Assembly: GCA_965233675.1 (NCBI GenBank)
Contig: OZ247498.1
Coordinates: 4,836,001-4,900,000 of the forward strand
DNA: 64,000 nt
Source: SZUA-309 sp965233675
Lineage (GTDB): Bacteria > Pseudomonadota > Gammaproteobacteria > Pseudomonadales > Azotimanducaceae
Direction: 5' to 3'
Shown here: positions 1 to 8,212 of the stretch, piece after piece
Layout: every line of letters starts with the position of its first letter
Numbering within the stretch: the first letter of the stretch is position 1
Program-made: the position numbers and the translations under genes
The notes under the pieces: model-generated
What the model saw: only the letters and a program-made list of their open reading frames with translations
Told to the model about the DNA's origin: nothing
Database searches by the model: none

Positions 1-1
1 G

Positions 2-526
2 ATGCCGCTCCTGCCGCCGCTGTTCCGTCTCGACCCGGCGCCACCGTTTCCGTTTTCGCTCACGCACGGCGACCTGCGCTCAGACAATATCATCGCCCCC
101 GGCGACGAAGGCGGGGAGTTCTGTGTGATCGACTGGCAGCTGGCGGGCAAGGGGGATCCGATCAACGACCTGGCCCGCTGGCTCGCACAGAGCATTTCCA
201 TTGAGGATCGCCGGGAGACGGAGCAGGATCTGCTCAAGCTCTATCACGTCACGCTTCTTCGGGAAGGGGTGCAGGGATACAGCTTCCGGAAGTTCACCAA
301 TGCCTACAAGATGAATCTGGTGGTGATCTTTGTGATGTTCTCGATGACCATCGATAGCGTGGACCGGTCTTCAGAGCGGGCGCAGGCGCTTTTTCACCAG
401 TTCTATGCCCGGCTCGATGCCGCGCTGGCAGATTGGGAAATCGAAAAGCTGCTCAAGGTGCTGCCGCTGATGGTGCCTTTCATAAAACTGTCCACATGGC
501 TGAAAATGCGGCTGCAGCGCGGCTGA
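2..526 (+). CDS. Phosphotransferase (aminoglycoside/ecdysteroid-kinase-like), 3' part
   Basis: This is the C-terminal part of an ATP-dependent small-molecule kinase of the APH/EcKinase-like fold; the 5' end lies before the window, so the first in-frame ATG at base 2 is probably internal. The Brenner-type catalytic motif THGDLRSDNII is near residue 21, with the catalytic Asp and the metal-binding Asn visible. The metal-binding VIDWQLAG (equivalent of DFG) is near residue 42. The rest is helical, as expected for the C-lobe. Members of this family phosphorylate hydroxyls of antibiotics, choline-like compounds or steroids, but the substrate cannot be read from the sequence. It ends 5 bp from the convergent alkyltransferase-like gene. 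The kinase fold is clear; the function is general only. Confidence 0.8.
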   Translation: MPLLPPLFRLDPAPPFPFSLTHGDLRSDNIIAPGDEGGEFCVIDWQLAGKGDPINDLARWLAQSISIEDRRETEQDLLKLYHVTLLREGVQGYSFRKFTNAYKMNLVVIFVMFSMTIDSVDRSSERAQALFHQFYARLDAALADWEIEKLLKVLPLMVPFIKLSTWLKMRLQRG

Positions 527-531
527 TCCGG

Positions 532-897
532 TCAGGCGGAAGCATCCCAGCGGTAGGCTCCGGGTATCCGCTCACCGACGAATTCCACACCCTCGTTCAG
601 CAGGCGCCGTTTCTGCTCGAGATGGCCGCCGCTGCCGGGTCGTTGCGAGATTCTGAGGCTGGCATTCACCACCCGGTGCCAGGGTAGCCGGGAGCCGCTC
701 GGCAGTTCCCGAAGTGTTCTGCCAACCAGTCGGGCATGTCGGGGCATACCGGCCAGGGCGGCGATCTGCCCGTAGCTGGCAACCCGACCGCTGGGAATCA
801 TGGCAACCACCTGCCAGATGCGCTCCGCGGGCGTGGGTTGCATTTCGTCGGTCGGGCCGCCAGATTGGTCGCTGTCCCCACTGACCGATTTCGCCAT
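532..897 (-). CDS. Alkyltransferase-like DNA base-flipping protein (ATL/MGMT family)
   Basis: This is a 121-residue member of the O6-alkylguanine-DNA methyltransferase C-terminal domain family. The active-site motif, PCHR in true methyltransferases, is PWHR here (Trp near residue 73). The protein therefore cannot accept an alkyl group and is an ATL type, which binds O6-alkylguanine, flips the base and hands the lesion to nucleotide excision repair. The recognition helix with its arginine finger (RHARLVGRTLREL) and the SYGQIA segment are conserved. Two starts are possible: ATG at 897, which shares its bases with the divergent fxsA ATG, or ATG at 843, which gives a 103-residue core of typical ATL length. 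The N-terminal extension to 897 is polar and looks disordered, so 843 is a serious alternative. Confidence 0.85.
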   Translation of the reverse strand: MAKSVSGDSDQSGGPTDEMQPTPAERIWQVVAMIPSGRVASYGQIAALAGMPRHARLVGRTLRELPSGSRLPWHRVVNASLRISQRPGSGGHLEQKRRLLNEGVEFVGERIPGAYRWDASA

Positions 898-1399
898 GTG
901 GCTGCTTCTCTTCTTCGTCACTCCGATTGTGGAAATGTACCTGCTCATCGAAGTGGGTGGCTACATCGGTGCCTGGCCGACCATCGCCCTGGTGATGATC
1001 ACCGCCATGATCGGCGTGATGCTGCTGCGGATTCAGGGCCTTTCCACGCTGACCCGCGGCGTGGGCCGGCTGCAGGGCGGTGAGTTACCCGCCCGGGAAA
1101 TGGTGGAAGGGCTTCTGCTGGCCGTGGCCGGGGCCATGCTGCTGACCCCTGGGTTCGTGACCGACACCTTCGGCTTCATCCTGCTCACCCCACCGTTGCG
1201 GGCCGTCCTCGCCGAGCGGGTGCTGGCCCGGGTTCAGGTAATGGACGCGACGGCGGGCATGTACGATCGGCCGGGCGGGGCTCGCGGTGCGGGTCCAGGC
1301 TTCAGGCCACCCCCTGGGCGTGATACTGGCGGCGGTACCCTGGAGGGCGAGTACGAGCGCCTGGACGATCCGGCCGATCCGGACGCACGGGACCGTTAG
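896..1399 (+). CDS. fxsA: FxsA-family inner membrane protein
   Basis: This is a 167-residue FxsA-family membrane protein. In E. coli, FxsA overproduction relieves F-plasmid exclusion of phage T7; its normal cellular role is unclear. Several hydrophobic segments are visible: residues 2-20, about 26-45 and about 75-95. The family-typical LLLAVAGAMLLTPGFVTD segment is followed by ILLTPPLR. The C-terminal 50 residues are glycine- and charge-rich and probably cytoplasmic. The ATG at 896 was chosen because the first hydrophobic helix starts there; the open frame upstream lacks FxsA-like sequence. The start overlaps the divergent ATL start in the tetramer CATG. In many gammaproteobacteria fxsA lies just upstream of groESL, as here. 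Confidence 0.9.
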   Translation: MWLLLFFVTPIVEMYLLIEVGGYIGAWPTIALVMITAMIGVMLLRIQGLSTLTRGVGRLQGGELPAREMVEGLLLAVAGAMLLTPGFVTDTFGFILLTPPLRAVLAERVLARVQVMDATAGMYDRPGGARGAGPGFRPPPGRDTGGGTLEGEYERLDDPADPDARDR

Positions 1400-1476
1400 A
1401 CCTTTCCCTCTCCTCTCCCTCCGTCTCCTCCCGATGGGCCACCATTGTTGGGCCTGAATGCGGGTATTTTGCCCAG

Positions 1477-1508
1477 CCCCCTTGAATTTCCACCAACCGG
1501 GCACATAT
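1477..1508 (+). promoter_or_regulatory. Possible sigma-32 (heat-shock) promoter of groESL
   Basis: CCCCCTTGAA at about 1477-1486 matches the core of the sigma-32 -35 consensus (CCCTTGAA). After about 13-16 bp it is followed by GGCACATATA, a weak match to the -10 (CCCCATTTA). It lies about 220 bp upstream of groES, which is far but possible. This rests on motif reading only; the -10 is poor, so confidence is low. Confidence 0.35.
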
Positions 1509-1581
1509 AGAGTGCTCGGCCGGCTTTCGGGTCTGAGAGACGCCCTGTAGAAGCGCCCCGGTAAAAGGATGTGACCCCGTC

Positions 1582-1609
1582 TTGCAACCGGTGCGGGGAT
1601 ACATATTAT
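1582..1609 (+). promoter_or_regulatory. Candidate sigma-70 promoter of groESL
   Basis: TTGCAA (1582-1587) and TATTAT (1604-1609) are separated by 16 bp. The predicted transcription start near 1616-1618 falls just before the CIRCE element, which is the usual arrangement for HrcA-repressed groE operons: the bound repressor sits at the start of the transcript. Confidence 0.6.
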
Positions 1610-1623
1610 ATGCGGTCCTTGTG

Positions 1624-1650
1624 TTAGCAGTCTCCGACCGAGAGTGCTAA
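1624..1650. promoter_or_regulatory. CIRCE operator (HrcA binding site) upstream of groESL
   Basis: The arms TTAGCAGTC (1624-1632) and GAGTGCTAA (1642-1650) flank exactly 9 bp. The consensus is TTAGCACTC-N9-GAGTGCTAA, so the only difference is one base in the left arm (G for C). Position between the predicted start site and groES, together with the adjacent groESL genes, makes HrcA control likely. The hrcA gene itself is not in this window. Confidence 0.9.
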
Positions 1651-1730
1651 TTGAAAGGGAGTCGCCTGGGCCTCTCACCGAGCAGCGGGCTGCTCTTTTT
1701 GCACAAATATTCATTGGGAGATTAACGGTA

Positions 1731-2021
1731 ATGAACATTCGACCCTTACACGATCGTCTCGTCGTGCGTCGGTTGGAAGAAGAAACCACCAGCGCAGGCG
1801 GCATCGTTCTGCCTGATTCCGCGACCGAGAAGCCGTCTCAGGGCGAAGTGCTCGCGATCGGTCCCGGCAAAACCCTCGACAATGGCGATGTGAAGCCAGT
1901 GGACGTGAAGGTAGGCGACAAGGTGATCTTCGGCCAGTACGGCGGCAGCACGGTCAAGCTCGACGGTGAAGAACTTCTGATCCTGAACGAATCTGAAATT
2001 TTCGGCGTGCTCGAAAGCTGA
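1731..2021 (+). CDS. groS: Co-chaperonin GroES
   Basis: GroES is the 10-kDa lid that caps the GroEL folding chamber in the cytoplasm. The 96-residue length is standard. The N-terminus MNIRPLHDRLVVRR, the mobile-loop region with EETTSAGGIVLP and the C-terminal ELLILNESEIFGVLE are all typical. The ATG at 1731 was chosen over upstream in-frame codons because it gives the canonical N-terminus. It is the first gene of a groES-groEL operon, with groEL starting 56 bp downstream. Control is probably by HrcA through the CIRCE element at 1624-1650, perhaps with sigma-32. Confidence 0.98.
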   Translation: MNIRPLHDRLVVRRLEEETTSAGGIVLPDSATEKPSQGEVLAIGPGKTLDNGDVKPVDVKVGDKVIFGQYGGSTVKLDGEELLILNESEIFGVLES

Positions 2022-2077
2022 GCGGAACCGGAAGATTTCAAACGATATTGCGATAGCGACATATAGAGGAATAAACG

Positions 2078-3721
<1,644 letters not shown>

Positions 3722-3751
3722 AGCGCCCCGAGCTGATAACCCAGAGCTGAT

Positions 3752-3784
3752 AAAAAGCCCCGCACCTTGCGGGGCTTTTTTTTG
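3752..3784 (+). terminator. Rho-independent terminator of groESL
   Basis: An 8-bp perfect GC-rich stem, GCCCCGCA (3757-3764) with TGCGGGGC (3768-3775), has a 3-nt loop and is followed by a run of at least eight T residues. The preceding A-run may let it act on the opposite strand too. Confidence 0.93.
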
Positions 3785-3799
3785 GTGTTTTCCGCGGTG

Positions 3800-3829
3800 C
3801 TGACCCGCAATCCTGAGTTTTGCTATAGT
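3800..3829 (+). promoter_or_regulatory. Candidate extended -10 promoter for the PuuD-like gene
   Basis: TGCTATAGT (3821-3829) is an extended -10 element (TGN plus TATAGT). A weak -35, CTGACC (3800-3805), lies 18 bp upstream. It sits between the groESL terminator and the gene starting at 3905, leaving a leader of about 70 nt. Confidence 0.5.
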
Positions 3830-3904
3830 CCGCCCGACGTGACGTACAGCCCATCGGGTTGAACGCGAGAAAAATAGAAAACGCTATACGTTGGGGAGAC
3901 AACC

Positions 3905-4555
3905 ATGGATCAAGTGCTGATCGACTTTCTGGCTCGCTGGAGTCACTTCCTTTTCGGTATTACCTGGATTGGATTGCTCTACTACTTCAATTTCGTTCAA
4001 ACCGAATATTTCAAAGAAGCGGACGGCGACGCGCGCACGGACGCGTTTACCAAGCTGGTACCCCGGGCGCTGTGGTGGTTCCGCTGGGGTGCCGCATTCA
4101 CCTTCCTGACCGGACTCATCATGCTCGGCCTGCGCGGTGCCGGCGTCACCCTGGACATCACTGTCGGTGCCGTCCTCGGTACTCTGATGTTTCTGAACGT
4201 CTGGCTCATCATCTGGCCGAATCAGAAGATCGTGATCGAGTCGAATACCCAGGTGAAAGCAGGCGGCGAACCGCTTCCTGAGGCTGCTGGTGCGGCGCCC
4301 AAGGCTGGTCTGGCCTCCCGGACCAACACGCTGTTCTCCATTCCCATGCTGTTCTTCATGGGCTCCAGCGCGCACTACGCACACGGTGGTCTGAACGGCA
4401 ATACGACCGCGCTGATCGTGGCGCTGGTGATCATCGCCGCTCTGGAACTGAATGCCATTTTCGGCAAGCAGGGACCGATGACGAGCGTGCGTGGCGTGAT
4501 CGGCTCCGGTTTTGCCCTGACGGCCGTACTCTGGGCGATAGTCGCACTGGTCTGA
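3905..4555 (+). CDS. Urate hydroxylase PuuD-type membrane protein (stand-alone N-terminal domain)
   Basis: This 216-residue integral membrane protein resembles the N-terminal membrane domain of PuuD (urate oxidase N-terminal family). It has about six hydrophobic segments and the conserved ARWSHFLFGITWIGLLYYFN start, rich in His, Trp and Tyr. Known PuuD proteins carry a C-terminal cytochrome c domain. That domain and any CxxCH motif are missing here, so urate oxidation cannot be assumed. No purine-catabolism genes lie nearby. A GGGGAG Shine-Dalgarno precedes ATG 3905. The gene appears monocistronic, bounded by terminators on both sides. Family membership is good; the biochemical role is unknown. 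Confidence 0.8.
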   Translation: MDQVLIDFLARWSHFLFGITWIGLLYYFNFVQTEYFKEADGDARTDAFTKLVPRALWWFRWGAAFTFLTGLIMLGLRGAGVTLDITVGAVLGTLMFLNVWLIIWPNQKIVIESNTQVKAGGEPLPEAAGAAPKAGLASRTNTLFSIPMLFFMGSSAHYAHGGLNGNTTALIVALVIIAALELNAIFGKQGPMTSVRGVIGSGFALTAVLWAIVALV

Positions 4556-4589
4556 AATTAAACGGGTGCCGAACGGCTCGTGAAAGCGT

Positions 4590-4617
4590 AAAAAGGCCTG
4601 CCAAGTGCAGGCCTTTT
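4590..4617 (+). terminator. Rho-independent terminator after the PuuD-like gene
   Basis: The stem AAAAAGGCCTGC pairs with GCAGGCCTTTTT around the 4-nt loop CAAG/T, ending in a T-run. With A-runs and T-runs on both sides it may be bidirectional. Confidence 0.92.
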
Positions 4618-4691
4618 TCTTTCTATATACTTTGCCCCGATTTTTCTGCCCTGATGGCAGGCCCTCATCGATTTTTCAGGATAGAACCCAG

Positions 4692-5462
4692 ATGACCGAT
4701 CGTTCCCCCCAAACATCGTCACTGTCCGCTAACCCGGACGATTCCACAGGCTATCGCCGCGGCAGCAAAGGCGGCAAAACGGGCGGGGCAAGCCGGCGCA
4801 GGCCCTCGAACAGCAGCGGCGGCGGCCGGATGCTCGGTATCAACCTCATTCTGGCCGTACTCGTGGCCGGTGTGGTGGTGGCTGGCTGGTTCATCGCCAA
4901 TCAGCACCAGCTGCTCACCGCGGAGAAACAGGCGCTGGATGCTGCGGAGAGCCGGATCGCACTGCTGGAAGAACGGCTCAAGATGACGGATGAAACCCTG
5001 ATCGACGCCGAGAAAGACACCGATGAGCAGATCGGCTTCTGGGAGTCGGAGATCCGCAAGCTCTGGGCGGTTGCCAACGATCGCAACAGAAAATGGATCA
5101 AAGATAACGAGGCGGCGCTGGCGAAGCTCACCAAGACCCTGACGGCCATCGAGACCAGCAACCGGGATCTGGGCACCGCCGTCGGCCGACACGAATCAGC
5201 GTTCAAGCAGCAGCAGGCGATCATCGATCAGCTGACCAGCCTGGAGATTTCCCTCCAACAGATGGCCAGCACCCAGCGGGAAATCGTTGATCGGGTGAAC
5301 AGCGCCAGCCAGAGCGTCGCCTCCCTGAATGCCGGGCTGGCCGGTCGGGTGAGCGAAAATGAGCAGGCGGTGGCGGCAATTGACGCCTATCGCGTGCAGG
5401 TCAATACGCGCCTCGCAGATATTGAAAGAAAAATTGCTAATCTAGGCGGCGCGCCGCTCTGA
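4692..5462 (+). CDS. Membrane-anchored coiled-coil protein, function unknown
   Basis: This 256-residue protein has no family I recognise. Residues 1-45 are Ser/Gly/Arg-rich and probably disordered and cytoplasmic. One transmembrane helix follows (about 48-72, LGINLILAVLVAGVVVAGWF). The remaining roughly 180 residues are predicted helix with heptad-like spacing, rich in Ala, Glu, Gln and Leu (for example ESRIALLEERLK), so a long periplasmic coiled coil is likely. The ATG at 4692 follows an AGGAT and was preferred over upstream in-frame ATGs that overlap the terminator region. A -10-like TATACT at 4626-4631 may drive it. The topology recalls cell-envelope or division accessory proteins, but no specific function can be assigned. 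Confidence 0.75.
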   Translation: MTDRSPQTSSLSANPDDSTGYRRGSKGGKTGGASRRRPSNSSGGGRMLGINLILAVLVAGVVVAGWFIANQHQLLTAEKQALDAAESRIALLEERLKMTDETLIDAEKDTDEQIGFWESEIRKLWAVANDRNRKWIKDNEAALAKLTKTLTAIETSNRDLGTAVGRHESAFKQQQAIIDQLTSLEISLQQMASTQREIVDRVNSASQSVASLNAGLAGRVSENEQAVAAIDAYRVQVNTRLADIERKIANLGGAPL

Positions 5463-5635
5463 CGCGGCGCTCAGTCCTTTCTCAGAGCGTGCCACTGGCC
5501 GGAATCTTCACGGGCTGGTGGATTCATACCACGCAGTTGACCCAGTACTCACAGAGGGTGTGACCCCCGTCCCTTCCCGGCCGGGCATGGCGCGGCATAC
5601 TGTCACCTCATTCTGGCTGGATACTCAGCGCTATT

Positions 5636-7552
5636 ATGGCTTCAGAGAACGGCACCCCGATCTTCTGCATCGCTGGGAGCGCACCCGAAGGTGTGGCTGC
5701 CGGCTGTGCGTTGTCTGGCCGTTTGGCCGCGCTCGCAAAGGCGCGAGGCTGGCAGGTCACAGAGATCGACATACGCCAGCACGATGCCATCGATGAAGCC
5801 ACCGCGCTGGTGTTTTCGACCGATGCAGGCGCAGACAGCGTGCGCCGTGCCTTTCCCCATGCCCTGCTGGTGTCCGGCAAGGCGGCAGACGGACTGGATC
5901 TGGTCTGCCCGGAAGCGGCGGATGACGACGCCTTGAACGCCCTGCTGGTGCATGGTGAAAACCACTGGCGCCGTAATCTGAAGGTGATGGAGCTGTTCCG
6001 CGAAGTCGGTGCTCGACGCCAGAGCATGGGGCAGTTGTCCGATATCGCGCTGTCTCTGTCCACCGAGATGGAATATTCGGAACTGCTCGAGACCATTCTG
6101 CTGGAAGCCCGACGGCTGGCAGGTTGTGATGCCGGCTCCCTTTATCTGCTGGACGAGGCCGGTGAAGAACCGGAACTGGTCTTCAAGCTGACTCAGAATG
6201 ACTCACGGGAATTTCCCTTTGCGGAGCAGCGCCTGCCGCTGACCGCCGACTCGCTGGCCGGGTACGTGGCACTGCGTGGCGATGAGTTGGATATTCCCGA
6301 CGTTTATAAGCTGCCGAAAGACGCCCCCTACAAGTTCAACCGCAGCTTCGACGACCAGAACAACTATCGCTCCGTATCCATGCTGGTGCTGCCCATGCGC
6401 GATCACCGCGGCAAGGTGGTCGGGGTGCTTCAGTTCATCAACCGTATGGATCCGGTCAGTGGAACGCCCATCCCCTTCGGCGAAGAGCTTGTGGAACTGT
6501 TGCGTGCGGTCGCCAGCCAGGCCGCCGTCTCCATCCAGAAGAACCTGCTGATCCGGGATGTGAACCGACTGTTCGAGAGCTTCGTGCAGGCGTCGGTAAA
6601 GACCATCGAACAGCGCGATCCAAGCACCAGTGGTCACTCGTTCAGAGTGGCGGATACCACCGTTGCGTTACTCGAATCGCTGCCTAAGTCCGGGCTCGGC
6701 CGGTTCAAGGGTCTGACGTTCAGCGAAGAGCACATCAAGGAAGTGCGCTATGCCGCGCTCCTGCACGACTTCGGCAAAGTGGCGGTACGTGAGAACGTTC
6801 TGCTCAAGGCCAACAAGCTGACGGACGATCGCCTGGAATTGATTCAGTACCGGATCGAACTGCAGAAAGAGCGGCTGCGCCGACGCGCCGTGGAGCGCGA
6901 ACTGGATCTGCTGCATCACCGGGCGGTGGATCTCGAAGTCGCCCGTCGTCGCGTGCACCGGGACCTCAGCGCCGAGCTCAGTCTGCTCGGTGATTTCGAG
7001 GAAATGGTGATCAAAGCCAATGAGCCGACCGTGCTCGACGAGAGCGTGGCTGCGGAACTCCGCGAGATCCGTGACTATGCGTATCGTGAGCTGGACGGCA
7101 CCCTGAATGGTCTGATTACGGACGTGGACCTGCTGGCTCTGTCGGTCCGGCGAGGCAGCCTGACCCCGGATGAACGCCGGGAAATCCAGTCTCACGTCAC
7201 CCATACACGGGAATTTCTCGCCGTGCTGCCCTGGCCACCGGAACTCGCCGGTGTCCCGGAGATCGCCGCGGCGCACCATGAAAAGCTCGATGGCAGTGGG
7301 TATCCCGAAGGCCTCGTCGGGGAGCAGATTCCCCTCGCCAGCCGGGTCATGACGGTGTGTGACATCTACGACGCGCTCACCGCCATGGACCGTCCCTACA
7401 AGAAAGCCATGCCCATCGAACGGGCGCTGAGCATTCTCGAAGACGAAGCCGGTCAGGGTCTGCTGGATATGGATATGGTGCGGGTGTTCATCGAGAGCCG
7501 CGTTTACCAGCAGACGCTGGCGGAAGAAGAGCGACGCCGCAAAGCGGTCTGA
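5636..7552 (+). CDS. GAF / HD-GYP domain protein with an interrupted catalytic domain
   Basis: This 638-residue protein is probably a cyclic-di-GMP phosphodiesterase. Residues 1-110 have no assigned fold, about 135-305 form a GAF sensor domain, and about 315-625 form the HD-GYP domain. Catalytic features are present: GHSFRVAD near 333, LLHDFGK (HD at 377-378), His520, HHEKLDGSGYP (547-557) and D576. Between the HD and GYP halves the segment that normally carries one KLT..E....H unit is stretched by about 110 residues. It has a charged helical insert at 406-505 and two copies of the LT-D-E-type motif, only the second of which keeps the His. Metal ligands appear complete, so activity is plausible. 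It is monocistronic and ends 9 bp from convergent gspB. Confidence 0.88.
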   Translation: MASENGTPIFCIAGSAPEGVAAGCALSGRLAALAKARGWQVTEIDIRQHDAIDEATALVFSTDAGADSVRRAFPHALLVSGKAADGLDLVCPEAADDDALNALLVHGENHWRRNLKVMELFREVGARRQSMGQLSDIALSLSTEMEYSELLETILLEARRLAGCDAGSLYLLDEAGEEPELVFKLTQNDSREFPFAEQRLPLTADSLAGYVALRGDELDIPDVYKLPKDAPYKFNRSFDDQNNYRSVSMLVLPMRDHRGKVVGVLQFINRMDPVSGTPIPFGEELVELLRAVASQAAVSIQKNLLIRDVNRLFESFVQASVKTIEQRDPSTSGHSFRVADTTVALLESLPKSGLGRFKGLTFSEEHIKEVRYAALLHDFGKVAVRENVLLKANKLTDDRLELIQYRIELQKERLRRRAVERELDLLHHRAVDLEVARRRVHRDLSAELSLLGDFEEMVIKANEPTVLDESVAAELREIRDYAYRELDGTLNGLITDVDLLALSVRRGSLTPDERREIQSHVTHTREFLAVLPWPPELAGVPEIAAAHHEKLDGSGYPEGLVGEQIPLASRVMTVCDIYDALTAMDRPYKKAMPIERALSILEDEAGQGLLDMDMVRVFIESRVYQQTLAEEERRRKAV

Positions 7553-7561
7553 CGCCGGACC

Positions 7562-8212
7562 TCAGTTCCATTCGTCCAGTACGGACACCGACACCAGCCG
7601 GTTCTCGAACCTGAACACCGCGCCGTCTTCTGTTATTTCTGCCAGGCGCAGATTACCCAGACGATCCCCTTCCTCCAGGCGGGTGCCATTCACCACGATG
7701 GCCCGGAGATCCGCGTCGTCTGCATACACATGGGTGGAAAATGACAGATTGGGAAAGCGGGCCCGTTGGGCGCTGGGCAGGCTGCTGACGGGTACGGTTT
7801 CGGAACGCGGTGGTGCTGCGGCCCCCGGACGGATGATGGTCTCACCGGTCGCGGATTCGGCCGTGATGGTGGCCGGGCGTGTCGGCCGGGGCTCCGGCGC
7901 CTCGATCACCCTGTCGGCGGCGCCGGGTCCTCGACTGGCCGGTAGCGCGGGTTGTGGCGGGCGTACCTGCGGCGTTTGTACCGGCGCCAGGTTTGTCGTC
8001 TGCCCGGTGCTTTCGGCTGCCGGGGCATCCGGACGCTCGTCCGGTAGAAACAGCCAGAGCAGAATGGCCGCATTGGCAATCAGCGCGATCACCACCGCAT
8101 AGATCAGCCAGCGATTGCGGCGCCGTTCGTGTTGCGCCATGGCCAGACTCGCCCGGGCATCCGGATCCCGATCCGCTTCCGCTTTCTTCAGTGCATCCAG
8201 GATATAGGACAT
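7562..8212 (-). CDS. gspB: GspB-type type II secretion accessory protein
   Basis: This 216-residue inner membrane protein is partner of the ATPase GspA/ExeA. The canonical GspB start MSYILDALKKAEADR sets the ATG at 8212. A transmembrane helix follows (about residues 32-55, with LIYAVVIALIANAAILLWLF), then a Pro/Ala-rich periplasmic linker and a C-terminal GspB domain (about 155-216, VYADDADLRAIVVNG onward). In Aeromonas, ExeAB acts at the peptidoglycan to help assemble the secretin; other T2SS genes are absent here. The start overlaps the stop of gspA by ATGA, so the two are translationally coupled. Confidence 0.92.
   Translation of the reverse strand: MSYILDALKKAEADRDPDARASLAMAQHERRRNRWLIYAVVIALIANAAILLWLFLPDERPDAPAAESTGQTTNLAPVQTPQVRPPQPALPASRGPGAADRVIEAPEPRPTRPATITAESATGETIIRPGAAAPPRSETVPVSSLPSAQRARFPNLSFSTHVYADDADLRAIVVNGTRLEEGDRLGNLRLAEITEDGAVFRFENRLVSVSVLDEWN

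Larger units (their letters stand above)
1400..1730. other. groESL upstream intergenic region (331 bp)
   Basis: No convincing gene is present. The region opens with a pyrimidine-rich run at about 1401-1433. It then holds a possible heat-shock promoter (1477-1508), a vegetative promoter candidate (1582-1609), a CIRCE operator (1624-1650) and the groES leader. Small open frames on the minus strand have no family-like sequence and are treated as chance. Confidence 0.7.
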
